A stretch of DNA of 64,000 bases from Mycolicibacterium aurum (GCF_900637195.1 NZ_LR134356.1:3224001-3288000); one strand, 5' to 3'. Positions 1 to 8,776 are shown, counted from the first letter of the stretch. A program made the numbers and translations. The notes: generated from the sequence alone by a model not told the origin.

Positions 1-1
1 C

Positions 2-691
2 GACGAAGGCCGCGAACTTCCCACGCTGACCGTGGCGGCCAGTTCGGGCGGGGCCGTCGAGCTGGACGACGTCGAGGTGCGCAAGCCCGACGGCACCCAA
101 CTGATCAATCCCATCGACCTCCGGCTGAAGGCCGGCGACACGCTCGCCATCACCGGCGTCTCGGGCACCGGCAAGACCACGCTGCTGCGCAGCCTCGCGC
201 AGCTGTGGCCCTACACCACCGGCACCCTGCGCTGCCCGCCCGGCCCGAACGAGACGATGTTCCTGTCCCAGATGCCCTACGTTCCGCTCGGCGATCTGCG
301 CGCCGTGTTGTCCTACCCGCGGTCGGAAGGCGAGATCCCGGACGAGGAACTGATCGCCATGCTCAACAAGGTGGCACTTCCGCACCTGGTGGAGCGCCTC
401 GACGAAGAGCACGACTGGGCCAAGGTGCTCTCCCCCGGCGAGCAACAGCGCGTCGCATTCGCCCGCATCCTGTTGACGAAGCCGAAGGCGGCCTTCCTCG
501 ACGAGGCCACCTCAGCGCTCGACGTCGGCCTCGAGACGATGCTCTATCGGATGGTGCGCGAAGACCTGCCCGAAGCCATCCTGGTCAGCGTCGCCCATCG
601 CGGCACCGTCATCAGCCACTGCGATCTGGAGTTGGCGCTGCTCGGCGACGGCGAATGGCGCTTCGGTCTGCGCGGCGCCGACGCGCCCTAG
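2..691 (+). CDS. ABC transporter ATP-binding domain (C-terminal part; start lies outside window)
   Basis: The reading frame is open from the window edge, so this is the C-terminal nucleotide-binding domain of a longer protein. Visible motifs are Walker A ([10 protein letters not shown]), the signature [13 protein letters not shown] and Walker B with the catalytic glutamate and D-loop ([12 protein letters not shown]), then the H-loop histidine in SVAHRG. The region fits the fused permease-ATPase family of SbmA/BacA type, whose mycobacterial member imports cobalamin and hydrophilic peptides; that assignment is from family resemblance, and the membrane half is not in view. A GTG at 32 could be read as a start, but coding sense continues upstream of it and Walker A comes too early for a complete membrane-fused exporter. 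Confidence 0.85.
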   Translation, partial: DEGRELPTLTVAASSGGAVELDDVEVRKPDGTQLINPIDLRLKAGDTLAITGVSGTGKTTLLRSLAQLWPYTTGTLRCPPGPNETMFLSQMPYVPLGDLRAVLSYPRSEGEIPDEELIAMLNKVALPHLVERLDEEHDWAKVLSPGEQQRVAFARILLTKPKAAFLDEATSALDVGLETMLYRMVREDLPEAILVSVAHRGTVISHCDLELALLGDGEWRFGLRGADAP

Positions 692-710
692 CGCCACCCG
701 CCGCCGTGCC

Positions 711-780
711 GTGCCTTATCCCACCCGCCGCGCCGTGCCTTATCCCACCCGCCGCGCCGTGCCTTATCCCACCCGACGCC
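711..780. repeat. 24-bp tandem repeat, about 2.9 copies, covering the end of a gene
   Basis: The unit gtgccttatcccacccgccg plus cgcc recurs at 711, 735 and 759; the third copy has one substitution and is cut by two bases. The third copy contains the stop codon (764-766) and last residues of the minus-strand FAD dehydrogenase, so the two outer copies lie just beyond its stop. It reads as a local slippage duplication of the 3' end of that gene. Confidence 0.9.
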
Positions 781-2254
781 CGGCGGCCTCTCCCGCCCGC
801 CTCCCGAAGAACGACCCCTCGCCCAGCTGCGTGCCGCTCGCGTAGCCCTTGCCGTCCTGGGCGATGTTGGACGCGCACGCGCCCGCCGCATACAGCCCGG
901 CGATCGCGGTGCCGTCCTCGCGGAGTACCTCGCCGTCGATCGAGACCTTCAACCCGCCCATGGTGAAGCCGGAGTACATCGCGATGCCCAGGCTCAGGTC
1001 GAACGCCGCCCATGGGCCGGTGTCCTGAGGCGCGAGGTAGTCCGGCTGTTTGTGGAAGTCCGGGTCGACACCGTCGGCGGCGTTGGCGTTGTAGCGGTCC
1101 AGCGTCGCGGCGAGGTTGCCCGCCGGGATTCCCAGCGCCTGCTCCATCTCGGCGACGGTCTCCCAGCCGTCGATGAACTTGATCAGCGGCATCTCGGGCA
1201 TCTGCATGTGGGCCTCGTCGACGATGAGGTATGCCGACTGGCCGGGCTGTTCGAGCACGAACGCCGACGTGCGCGAGTGGTAGGAGTCCTCGGCGACGAA
1301 CCGCTGGCCGTCTTTGTTGACGATGACGCCGGTGAGCAGGATCTCGGGTGGGTAGGCCGCGGCGGTGATGAACAGCTGATCGAGGTTGGTGGCGACCCCG
1401 CCCGCTGACACGCCCAACCCGATTCCAAGTCCGTCGTCGTTGGGGTTGCCCAGAATGTAGGGAGCTACCGTGCCGTGGCTCTTGGTCTTGCGTTCGGCGC
1501 CGAGCGCAGGCGTGTACTCGGCCACCATCTCGGCGTTCATCGCGAAGCCGCCGGCCGCGATGATCACCGAATTGGCTTTGATGTCACCGGTTTCGGTGAA
1601 ATGCTTCCACCGCACTCCGACCACCGCACCGTCGTCGTCGACAACGAGCGCGGTTGCTCCTGTCTCGTAGCGAATCTGCACGCCGAGGTCCGCCGCCCGC
1701 TTCACCAGCAGGTCGATCACCATCGATGCGCCACCCAACTCGCCGGGCACCGGCACGGAGTGCCCGCGCGGTGCCGGCTTGGCCTGCTCGTAGAACGGCC
1801 AGACCTTCTCGTTGCCGGTGTAGGACAGCCCTTCGGTGCCGGGCGGGACGACGACCTTGCCCGGGTAGTAGCTGCGCTCGAACTGGAAGCCCAGCGACTC
1901 CAGCCAGTCGAAGTGTTCGACGCTGCCGTCGCAGTAGGCGCGGATCTTGTCGTGCTCGGGCTCGCGCGACTGCGAGACCAGATATTTGTACATCTCTTCG
2001 GGCGAGTCGTCGTGCCCGGTGGCCTGCTGGACGGCGGTTCCGCCGCCCAGATAGAAGTGACCCCCCGCCATCGAGGTGGTTCCGCCCGCGGCGGCGGCCT
2101 TTTCCAGCACCAGGACACGGGCGCCGGCGGCGGCCGCGCTGACGGCGGCGCTGCCGCCCGCGATGCCGAAGCCGATGACCACGACGTCGGCGTCCTCCGA
2201 CCAGGACGTGACGTCGTCGGCGCTCACTGTTTCCGGGATGTTCTGGGTGCTCAC
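764..2254 (-). CDS. FAD-binding dehydrogenase of the 3-ketosteroid dehydrogenase/fumarate reductase type
   Basis: 496 residues. The N-terminus carries a dinucleotide-binding fold (VVVIGFGIAGGSAAVSAAAA, then an acidic residue at the second strand in LVLEKA) followed by a glycine-rich GGTTSMAGGHFYLGGG loop. The C-terminus has GLYAAGACASNIAQDGKGYA and GTQLGEGSFFGRRAG, the second FAD-contact block of flavoproteins that desaturate steroids or reduce fumarate. The start is the GTG at 2254: it has AGGAG just upstream and overlaps the stop of the VOC gene by 4 bp (GTGA), so the two are translationally coupled. The operon begins behind a KstR-type operator, which supports a role in steroid or sterol side-chain metabolism. 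The exact substrate cannot be read from the sequence. Confidence 0.85.
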   Translation of the reverse strand: MSTQNIPETVSADDVTSWSEDADVVVIGFGIAGGSAAVSAAAAGARVLVLEKAAAAGGTTSMAGGHFYLGGGTAVQQATGHDDSPEEMYKYLVSQSREPEHDKIRAYCDGSVEHFDWLESLGFQFERSYYPGKVVVPPGTEGLSYTGNEKVWPFYEQAKPAPRGHSVPVPGELGGASMVIDLLVKRAADLGVQIRYETGATALVVDDDGAVVGVRWKHFTETGDIKANSVIIAAGGFAMNAEMVAEYTPALGAERKTKSHGTVAPYILGNPNDDGLGIGLGVSAGGVATNLDQLFITAAAYPPEILLTGVIVNKDGQRFVAEDSYHSRTSAFVLEQPGQSAYLIVDEAHMQMPEMPLIKFIDGWETVAEMEQALGIPAGNLAATLDRYNANAADGVDPDFHKQPDYLAPQDTGPWAAFDLSLGIAMYSGFTMGGLKVSIDGEVLREDGTAIAGLYAAGACASNIAQDGKGYASGTQLGEGSFFGRRAGEAAGRRVG

Positions 2255-2745
2255 TTCTGCTCCTGTTTGATGTGGTCGAACAACGCCTGGATCTCTGGTG
2301 GTATGTAAGCGAATTCGAGGTACGGCACGCCGGCCTGCGCCGCGGACACGTAGGCGAACCTCATTCCTCCGGGCATGCTGCCGGCCATCACGACGGGCGC
2401 GCCGTCGCGTTCGGCGGCCGCAACCGCGGCATCGAACCCCTCGCTGTCGGCCGCGGCGACGCAGATGTGGTGCAGACCGGGGCCGCACTGGTCGAGGAAC
2501 TCGCTGTAGATACTGGCCCCGCTCACCGGGGCGATCAGCTCCAACTGGGTGTCGCCGGCGTAGCTCAGCGACACGTCGGCGACGAAGTCGGCGGGTTCGC
2601 CACGGAGGGTGCACGCGTTGGGGCCGAAGTGGGTGCCGGGCATCCGGATCCACTTCTTGGCGCCCAACAGCGCGGTCAACGACGCTTCGGTGGCGGCGAG
2701 GTCCCGCGTCACCCAGGCAATCTGGACAGGTGTCTGGTCATGCAT
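2251..2745 (-). CDS. VOC (glyoxalase/dioxygenase superfamily) protein
   Basis: 164 residues showing the paired beta-alpha-beta-beta-beta pattern of vicinal-oxygen-chelate proteins: the first module begins IAWVTRDLAATEASLTALLG and the second contains GPGLHHICVAA, where HHI supplies a typical metal-binding histidine, with a late glutamate in YLEFAYIPPE. The family includes glyoxalase I, epimerases and extradiol dioxygenases; which reaction applies here is unknown. It is the first gene of the operon with the FAD dehydrogenase. A KstR-type operator sits 35-48 bp upstream of its start. Confidence 0.8.
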   Translation of the reverse strand: MHDQTPVQIAWVTRDLAATEASLTALLGAKKWIRMPGTHFGPNACTLRGEPADFVADVSLSYAGDTQLELIAPVSGASIYSEFLDQCGPGLHHICVAAADSEGFDAAVAAAERDGAPVVMAGSMPGGMRFAYVSAAQAGVPYLEFAYIPPEIQALFDHIKQEQK

Positions 2746-2779
2746 CGCATCGAGAATATCTCCAGCGGCCGATGCAAGC

Positions 2780-2793
2780 TAGAACGTGTTCTA
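2780..2793. promoter_or_regulatory. KstR-type operator
   Basis: The 14-mer TAGAACGTGTTCTA has perfect inverted arms (TAGAAC/GTTCTA) and matches the published KstR consensus TnnAACnnGTTnnA at every fixed position. It lies directly upstream of the VOC-FAD dehydrogenase operon and its last three bases are the stop codon of the neighbouring tetR gene. KstR is the mycobacterial repressor of cholesterol catabolism, so sterol-dependent induction is inferred. Confidence 0.75.
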
Positions 2794-3474
2794 TTTTTGG
2801 CACAGCATCTCGGTCAGCAGGCCGATCTGCGTGTCGAACACCTGCGGAGGTTCGGTGAACGTGTCGGCGCCGTACTGGCCGAACACCTCCAGGCTGATCG
2901 CGCCGACGAGGGCAGCCCACAGTACGAGGCACTTGGCGACCACCCCGTCGTCCGCGACGAAGTTGAACTCGGTGCGCACACCGTCGAAGTCGCCCGACAA
3001 CGGCTGCGGGACAGCGCGATCGGCGGCAGGGATATCTCCCGCGGCGACTCCCTCGGCGACGACGGCGAACAGCGTGCCGACGACGCGGGTGCCCGGTCCG
3101 ACGGTCTTGTCCCTCGGCGCGTGATAGCCGGGAACGGGGCTGCCGTACAGCAGCGCCCACCCCGCCGGTTTCTCGACAGCCCATGACCGGGCGGCGCGCG
3201 CCATCTCCGCCAGTTGCTCCCGCCAGCCGCCGTGCGCCGAGGCGCGTGCGCGGTCGACGGATTCGGCGAGATCGGTGTAGGCGTCGATCAGCAGCAGCGT
3301 CAGCAGTTCGTCGCGGCTGGCCACGTAGCGGTACACCGCCGACGAGACCATGCCCAGCTCGCGGGCTATCGCCCGGAGAGATAGGCCCGCCGCGCCGTCT
3401 GTCACCAGGTGCTCGCGGCCGATGGCGATGATCTGGCGTTCGATGCGCTCCCGCGTCTCCTGCCTCTTGCCCAT
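2791..3474 (-). CDS. TetR/AcrR family transcriptional regulator
   Basis: 227 residues. The N-terminal helix-turn-helix is clear: ERIERQIIAIGREHLVTDGA leads into LSLRAIARELGMVSSAVYRY, then ASRDELLTLLL, the usual TetR layout. The ligand-binding C-terminal half (roughly residues 60-227) is unlike any effector class I can name. I start it at the ATG at 3474 (MGKRQETRER); upstream in-frame codons run through the divergent promoter region. It is transcribed away from the deazaflavin nitroreductase at 3583 and probably controls it through the repeated motifs between them. Its stop codon overlaps the KstR-type box. Confidence 0.85.
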   Translation of the reverse strand: MGKRQETRERIERQIIAIGREHLVTDGAAGLSLRAIARELGMVSSAVYRYVASRDELLTLLLIDAYTDLAESVDRARASAHGGWREQLAEMARAARSWAVEKPAGWALLYGSPVPGYHAPRDKTVGPGTRVVGTLFAVVAEGVAAGDIPAADRAVPQPLSGDFDGVRTEFNFVADDGVVAKCLVLWAALVGAISLEVFGQYGADTFTEPPQVFDTQIGLLTEMLCQK

Positions 3475-3502
3475 GTGGCCAGTCTGACACAAAACGAGAT
3501 CG

Positions 3503-3559
3503 GTGCTCTTGATTTCCTCAGTGCGGCATGGCACTCTACAAAAGAGAGCAGTGCTCTTG
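3503..3559. promoter_or_regulatory. Candidate TetR operators in the divergent promoter
   Basis: The 9-mer gtgctcttg occurs twice, at 3503-3511 and 3551-3559. The second copy forms a 13-bp palindrome AGAGCAGTGCTCT (3545-3557). Between them AGTGC and GCACT (3520-3535) form another dyad. The layout suits autoregulation by the TetR protein and control of the nitroreductase gene; binding is inferred. Confidence 0.45.
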
Positions 3560-3582
3560 CATCTGTCGGAAAGGATCGCACC

Positions 3583-4023
3583 ATGTCACAGCGCTACGAC
3601 GTCCCCGGGCTCGGGGCCCGCACCTTCAACGGCCTGATACGGCGGTTCGCCGACGTCGGGGTCAGCATCCAGGGCAGTACCGCCGTGCGGGTGCGCGGCC
3701 GCTCCTCCGGTCAGCTCCGCGGCGTCGTGGTCAACCTGCTGGAGATCGACGGACGCCGGTACCTGATCTCGCCCCGCGGCAACACCCAGTGGGCGCGCAA
3801 TGCGAGGGCGGCCGGTGAAGTCGAGATGGGCCCGAAGAGACGGTCGCAGGTCCACCGCATCGTCGAGCTGTTCGACGACGCCAAGCCCGACCTGCTCAAG
3901 CCCTATCTGGACCGGTGGTACTGGCAGGTCAAGGGGCACATCGGCGGGCTGACGCCCGACTCTGGCCGGGACGAGATGCGCGCGGTGGCGCCGTCGATCC
4001 CGGTCTTCGAAGTGGTCGATTAA
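3583..4023 (+). CDS. Deazaflavin (F420)-dependent nitroreductase family protein
   Basis: 146 residues, the usual length of the Ddn/FDOR-A family, split beta-barrel proteins of actinobacteria that use cofactor F420 and reduce quinones or nitro compounds. Seen in the sequence are the SSGQLRGVVVNLLEIDGRRY strand pair and the LISPRGNTQWARNARAAGEV block, which in this family contacts the F420 phosphate tail. The ATG at 3583 follows GGAAAGGA at good spacing. It is divergent from the TetR gene. Its TAA stop shares the palindromic ttaa with the stop of the convergent protease gene. The physiological substrate is unknown. Confidence 0.8.
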   Translation: MSQRYDVPGLGARTFNGLIRRFADVGVSIQGSTAVRVRGRSSGQLRGVVVNLLEIDGRRYLISPRGNTQWARNARAAGEVEMGPKRRSQVHRIVELFDDAKPDLLKPYLDRWYWQVKGHIGGLTPDSGRDEMRAVAPSIPVFEVVD

Positions 4024-4736
4024 GGCAGCGCCGGCGCCGGGACGTTCGCCGACAGGGCGGAGACGGTGTCGGCCTGCGCCTGCTGGCTGGCGACCTGCCA
4101 TGAGACGGCGGCCGGCAGCGTGCCCCATGTGCTGTTGAACAGGCCGACCAGGACATTGCGGCCGTCGGGCGTCGCGGTGTAGACGGGCCCACCGGAGTCA
4201 CCCTTGCGGCTCACCACGCCGTTGGCCATCGTGAACCAGCCGTTGTTGACCGACTCGATGGTGCCGCAGCTCTCGCCGGTGACCACGCCGAAGTGGCAGA
4301 CCGGCATGCCCCGTACGGGCACCACCGCGGGGTCGGCCACCAGCGCCTTGCCGACGGGCAACACGTTGTTGATGGCGACGTTCGGGGCGAGGTGGATGAC
4401 CTCCCAGTCGGTGATCTGGTGGTTGGTGTCGACCGTCATGCCGTCGGGGGTGTTGTCGCGGAAGGTGCCCTGCGTCCCGATCGGGGTGCCGAACTTGTCG
4501 GACACGCCGCCGGAGGATCGGCAGTGGCCGGCGGTGTAGGCCAGGCGCGTCGCCGGGTCCACATAGCCGAGCGTGCACAACACCGTGTCCTGGTGGATCT
4601 CCATGCCGGGATAGACGGGCACGCCCGGCTGAGCCTGGGCTGCCGACGGGGCCACCAGCGCGACGAGCGGCGCGAGGAGAGCCAGCAGAAGCGGCAGCGT
4701 CCGCCGCGATGATGGTGATGATGCCCGACCTGACAC
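4020..4736 (-). CDS. Secreted trypsin-like (S1 family) serine protease
   Basis: About 238 residues. An N-terminal signal peptide is evident: Arg residues, a Leu/Ala-rich core (LPLLLALLAPLVALVA) and a likely cleavage site near SAAQAQ (residue 35). The mature part has the catalytic histidine in TAGHC (H71) and the nucleophile in GDSGGPV (S181), with cysteines positioned for S1-type disulfides; the aspartate is probably in the TVDTN or ITDWE stretch. No ATG is available; the GTG at 4736 has GGAGGGG just upstream and places the signal peptide correctly. Small secreted S1 proteases of this kind are common in mycobacteria and mostly have no known substrate. Confidence 0.8.
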   Translation of the reverse strand: MSGRASSPSSRRTLPLLLALLAPLVALVAPSAAQAQPGVPVYPGMEIHQDTVLCTLGYVDPATRLAYTAGHCRSSGGVSDKFGTPIGTQGTFRDNTPDGMTVDTNHQITDWEVIHLAPNVAINNVLPVGKALVADPAVVPVRGMPVCHFGVVTGESCGTIESVNNGWFTMANGVVSRKGDSGGPVYTATPDGRNVLVGLFNSTWGTLPAAVSWQVASQQAQADTVSALSANVPAPALP

Positions 4737-4842
4737 GACCCCTCCGCTCAACCCTGGTGACCCAGATACCCGCTCCACGGCGGATGTAACTGGCTCATCG
4801 CGGTCCGATAAAGGGTCGTTACACAGCGGACTCCGCGTGCGG

Positions 4843-6258
4843 TCAGGAATCGAAGCCGAGCCCGGCGGCGTCCAGGGCACGCAGCAGCAGGTTGCGCCGC
4901 CCTGCCGAGTGGTCGGCACGGTCCAGTGACCAGCGGGTGGCCTGGATCCCGGCGCTGGCGAGCGGTTCGGGCGGGAACGGTAACGGCTTGCGGCGCACCA
5001 TCTCCAGTTGTGTGCGGGGTGTCGGCGCCCCGTCCAGCAGATCGAGGCAGACGTCGGCCGCGAATCTCGCCGCCCCCACGCCCAGCCCGGTGAAGCCGTT
5101 GACGTAGGCCACCCGCCCTTCGCGGGCCAGCCCCCAGTGCGCACAGAACCGGGTGTTGGTGTCGATCGCGCCCGCCCAGCGGTGGCTGAACCGCACGTCG
5201 TCGAGTTGGGGGAACGTGATGAAGAAGTGGGCCGCCAACCGGCGATAGATGTCGCGGCGGTCCTCGTAGCCGGAGTCGACGCGCCTGCCGAAGTGGTACA
5301 CCGCGTCGTACCCGCCCCAGACGATGCGGTTGTCCATGCTCAGCCGGTAATAGTGAAACTGGTTGGCGCTGTCGCCGATTCCCTGCCGACCTCGCCATCC
5401 GATGCGATCCAGCTGCGCGTCGGTCAACGGTTCGGTGGCCAGGACGTAGTCGTAGACCGGCACGGTGTAGAGCCGGTTGCGGCGCAACAGGCTGGGAAAC
5501 ACGTTGGTGGCCAGCACCACCTGGCGGCAGGTGATCGCGGGTCCGTCGGTGTGCACGCGCAGCGCGGCGCCGCCGGAGTCGATTCGGGCTGCCGTGGTGT
5601 GCTCGAAGATCTCGACACCGGCCTCGCGGCAGGCGCGGGCCAGTTCGAAAGCCAGCTTGGCCGGGTTGACGATCGCACACGTATCGGGGCTGAGCAGGCC
5701 GGCCAGGTAGGTCGGCGAGTGCACCTGCTCGCGCACCTGGGCCAGATCGAGCAGTTGACCGTGGCCCTGGACTGCCGAGTCCTGCAGCCATTCGACCTGA
5801 TGCGGCTCGGTGGCCACGGCGAGCATGCCGCTGCGTTCCCACTCGACATCGAGGCCCAGCTCGGCGATCTCGGCCTGCATGCCGTCGAGGTTCTCCACCC
5901 CCATCGCCTCGAGCGTGTCGATCTCGTTGGGCCAGCGGGTTTTTCCGTTCTCGTACCCGTGCGTCAGGCTGGCGTCGACGAAGCCTCCGTTGCGTCCCGA
6001 CGCGGCCCACCCGACGCGGTCGGCTTCGATGAGCACGATGCGCCGGTCGGGGTGACGGCGCGCGGCGTGCAGCGCGCTCCACAGGCCGGTATAGCCACCG
6101 CCGATCACCAGCAGGTCGCAGGTGACCGGCCCGGACGGCGACGGGAACTGCTGGCGCGGGATGTCGAGCCACACCGAGCCCTGCGCGCTGGCTGCCAGCG
6201 AGCGATGGATCAGTGCCGGGTCGACATGGGAATCGAAAACTGTCTCCACACTGCGCAC
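4843..6258 (-). CDS. FAD-dependent oxidoreductase, DAO (D-amino acid/amine oxidase) fold
   Basis: About 471 residues. The FAD-binding motif is VIGGGYTGLWSALHAARR, followed by the acidic IVLIEADRVGWAASGRNGGF block typical of DAO enzymes such as gamma-glutamylputrescine, sarcosine and glycine oxidases. The C-terminal GYNG-like block reads RVAYVNGFTGLGVGAARFAA. These enzymes oxidise a C-N bond of an amino acid or amine, giving an imine and H2O2 or passing electrons on; the substrate here is not evident. The start is uncertain between GTG at 6258 and GTG at 6249. The gene follows the sterol desaturase-like gene by one base, so they form an operon. Confidence 0.8.
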   Translation of the reverse strand: MRSVETVFDSHVDPALIHRSLAASAQGSVWLDIPRQQFPSPSGPVTCDLLVIGGGYTGLWSALHAARRHPDRRIVLIEADRVGWAASGRNGGFVDASLTHGYENGKTRWPNEIDTLEAMGVENLDGMQAEIAELGLDVEWERSGMLAVATEPHQVEWLQDSAVQGHGQLLDLAQVREQVHSPTYLAGLLSPDTCAIVNPAKLAFELARACREAGVEIFEHTTAARIDSGGAALRVHTDGPAITCRQVVLATNVFPSLLRRNRLYTVPVYDYVLATEPLTDAQLDRIGWRGRQGIGDSANQFHYYRLSMDNRIVWGGYDAVYHFGRRVDSGYEDRRDIYRRLAAHFFITFPQLDDVRFSHRWAGAIDTNTRFCAHWGLAREGRVAYVNGFTGLGVGAARFAADVCLDLLDGAPTPRTQLEMVRRKPLPFPPEPLASAGIQATRWSLDRADHSAGRRNLLLRALDAAGLGFDS

Positions 6259-6259
6259 A

Positions 6260-7177
6260 TTACGGCGTGGCACGGGCCACCGTTCCCACCTTGGCGGCGT
6301 CCGCCGGTTGCCAGCCCGGGGGGCCGAACAGGTAGCCGAGTTTGGCGCGGAGTCCGTGGGCGGCGCGGACGTCACGCCCGATCGCGGCGTATTCGCGGGT
6401 CTGGAGTTTCCAGATGTTGAAGGTGTCCACCGGCTTGGTGAGCCCGTAGTGCGGCCGGAAGACCTCGGGCTGGAAAGTGCCGAACAGACGATCCCAGATG
6501 ATGAGGATTCCGCCGTAGTTCTTGTCCAGGTAGATCTGATCCATGCCGTGGTGCACCCGATGGTGCGACGGCGTGTTGAAGACGAATTCGACGGGGCGCC
6601 AAAGTTTTCCGATCCGCTCGGTGTGAATCCAGAACTGGTAGATCAGACTCAGCGAAAAGCTCGCGAACACCATCCACGGCGGAACCCCCAACAGCGGCAA
6701 CGGAATCCACATCACGATCTCACCGCTGTTGTTCCACTTCTGTCGCAGCGCCGTCGCGAAGTTGAAGTACTGACTGGAGTGGTGCGCCTGATGAGTGGCC
6801 CAGATCAACCGGACCCGGTGTGCGGTGCGGTGATAGAAGTAGAACAGCAGATCGACGCCGACGATCGCGATCACCCAGGTGTACCACTGCGTGGCGGACA
6901 GCTGCCATGGCGCCACGTAGGCGTAGATCGCCGCGTACCCCAGCAGTGCCAGGAACTTCCACGCACCCATGGTGGCGACGGACACCAGGCCCATCGAGAT
7001 GCTGGCCCAGGAATCGCGGGCGTGGTAGGAACCCCGGCCGGGGCGCTCATCTGTCGCGGCGTCGTGTTCGAGCTTGCGCGCCGCGGTCCACTCGATGACC
7101 AGCAGCAGCAGGAAGAACGGGATCGCGAAGAGCACGGGATCGCGCATCTGCGGTGGGAGAAAGTCCAGGAACTCCAC
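6260..7177 (-). CDS. Sterol desaturase/fatty acid hydroxylase family membrane protein
   Basis: About 305 residues with several membrane segments (for example PVLFAIPFFLLLLVIEW and WVIAIVGVDLLFYFYH). The histidine boxes of the integral-membrane diiron family are present in order: HRTAH, HQAHH and, after a transmembrane hairpin, HRVHHG. This family hydroxylates or desaturates sterols and lipids using O2. I chose the GTG at 7177 because a perfect GGAGG lies 8 nt upstream; the GTG at 7186 would sit inside that ribosome site. It is the first gene of an operon with the DAO oxidoreductase. Confidence 0.87.
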   Translation of the reverse strand: MEFLDFLPPQMRDPVLFAIPFFLLLLVIEWTAARKLEHDAATDERPGRGSYHARDSWASISMGLVSVATMGAWKFLALLGYAAIYAYVAPWQLSATQWYTWVIAIVGVDLLFYFYHRTAHRVRLIWATHQAHHSSQYFNFATALRQKWNNSGEIVMWIPLPLLGVPPWMVFASFSLSLIYQFWIHTERIGKLWRPVEFVFNTPSHHRVHHGMDQIYLDKNYGGILIIWDRLFGTFQPEVFRPHYGLTKPVDTFNIWKLQTREYAAIGRDVRAAHGLRAKLGYLFGPPGWQPADAAKVGTVARATP

Positions 7178-7207
7178 GTCGAGCACCTCCGGGGTGAGTG
7201 TACGGCG

Positions 7208-8776
7208 CTACAGGAAGCTCAGGACGTCATCGCCCCAGGCCCGGCGGACGTCGGCGTCGAGGTCGCCGACGACCGAGTCCTGTTTGTCGATGACCAAGGT
7301 GGCGCGGCCGTCCGCGTCGTAGGGGTACCATTTCGGGTCTCCGAGCAGACCGAGCGGTTCGCCGTGCCGGGCGAAGTTGGCCCAGCGCGCGCGCATCCGT
7401 TCCGATACCGCCGTCCCGGCCTTGCGGCCACCGAGCGCGAACGTCGGATCCTTGCGCCCCGAACCGAGATTCCCCCAGACGAACGGGAGCTCGGTGGCAT
7501 GCGCGCCGTGCAGCCGCACCGCCCGCAGCAGCGGGGTCGCGAAGTCGAAGCGGTAGAGATAGACCGGCGCGACCGCACGGTGCCCGTCGGCGAACCAGAT
7601 GGACGGCATCCGGAAGCCCAGGTCGCTGGTGACCAGCAGACCCCTGCCCTTGCCGCGCCCGCGGTAGGTGCCCTTCAGGTCGTCCTCGCTGGGCAGGCGG
7701 AGACTCGGCTGCTCGGCGGCGATCTCGGTGAACATCGCCTTGATGGTCTCCGGCGCGATCGGCATCAGCGGCGACTTCATGTAGCGGAACAGCGCCGCCT
7801 CGTTCTTGTTGGTCCCGATGATCAGCGGCACCGGATGCGTCCGGCCCTGCCGCGCCAGGTTCACCGGGTAGTCGGGAACCAGGTCGCCGTCCACGGTCGG
7901 GGCGAAGGCCAGGGTGCCCGGAGTCCGCACCGGCACCTCGTCGAACACGGCGCGCGACGCGGCCACCAGCGATTCGATCGGCGCCGAGGTCAGCGTGGCC
8001 AGATCGTCGTGCCCGACGCCGAGCACGTGCAGGAAGCGTTCGGCCACCCGTTGCGCGCGAGCCCGGTCGTAGGTGGAGGTGACCGGGGAGCTCTGCGCGA
8101 TCGCCGCATGGAACAGCCCTGCCGCGGCGGGACTGCCCAGCAGCGAGGTGACGATGCCGCCACCGGCCGACTCTCCGAACAGGGTCACACGGCCGGGGTC
8201 GCCGCCGAAGGCCGCGATGTTGTCGCGCACCCAGGCGAGGGCGGCCAGCACGTCGCGCAGGCCGAGATTGCTGGCGAAGCGGCCGGAGTCGTCGAGGGTG
8301 GAGAGTTCGAGGAAGCCCAGCGCGCCCAGGCGGTAGTTCACGGTGACCACCACGACGTCGCTGCCCGCGGCCAGCTCGCGGCCGTGGTAGAGCGGCTGGC
8401 TGGCGGAGCCCAGGACGTATGCGCCTCCGTGCACCCACACCATCACCGGCTTGCCGTCGCCGGGCTGGGTGCCCGCCGGCGCCCAGACGTTCAGGGTCAG
8501 GAAGTCCTCGCCCTGCGGGGCGCCGAGGTCGAGCGGGATCTTCGGGTCCGTCGGCTGCGGGCACACCGGGCCCACCCGGCTGGCGTCGAACGGCTCGGTC
8601 CATGCGTTCGGCTGTTCGGGCGCCCGCCAGCGCAGTTCCCCGACGGGCGCTGCGGCGTAGCGAACACCCTTCCACGCCTTGACGACTCCATCGTTGACGC
8701 CACGCACCGGACCGCTCGTGGTGTCCACGACCGGCCTGTCGCCTGCCGAACTGCGTGTCGTCGCCTCCGCGGTCAT
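7208..8776 (-). CDS. Type-B carboxylesterase (para-nitrobenzyl esterase-like)
   Basis: 522 residues, the normal size for a carboxylesterase of the alpha/beta-hydrolase fold. Seen directly are the oxyanion-hole motif WVHGGAY, the nucleophile elbow GESAGGG, a candidate acidic residue in TNKNEAALF and the catalytic histidine in LHGAHATELPFVWG. The ATG at 8776 is preceded by AAGGAG at good spacing. The protein lacks a signal peptide, so it is probably cytoplasmic and acts on an ester of unknown origin. A dyad 34-54 bp upstream of the start suggests repression by a local or distant regulator, although no regulator gene is adjacent. Confidence 0.87.
   Translation of the reverse strand: MTAEATTRSSAGDRPVVDTTSGPVRGVNDGVVKAWKGVRYAAAPVGELRWRAPEQPNAWTEPFDASRVGPVCPQPTDPKIPLDLGAPQGEDFLTLNVWAPAGTQPGDGKPVMVWVHGGAYVLGSASQPLYHGRELAAGSDVVVVTVNYRLGALGFLELSTLDDSGRFASNLGLRDVLAALAWVRDNIAAFGGDPGRVTLFGESAGGGIVTSLLGSPAAAGLFHAAIAQSSPVTSTYDRARAQRVAERFLHVLGVGHDDLATLTSAPIESLVAASRAVFDEVPVRTPGTLAFAPTVDGDLVPDYPVNLARQGRTHPVPLIIGTNKNEAALFRYMKSPLMPIAPETIKAMFTEIAAEQPSLRLPSEDDLKGTYRGRGKGRGLLVTSDLGFRMPSIWFADGHRAVAPVYLYRFDFATPLLRAVRLHGAHATELPFVWGNLGSGRKDPTFALGGRKAGTAVSERMRARWANFARHGEPLGLLGDPKWYPYDADGRATLVIDKQDSVVGDLDADVRRAWGDDVLSFL

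Noticed and set aside
688..891. Frame with three GGWDKAR repeats
   Set aside because: This is the 24-bp tandem repeat read in another frame beyond the dehydrogenase stop, not a gene.
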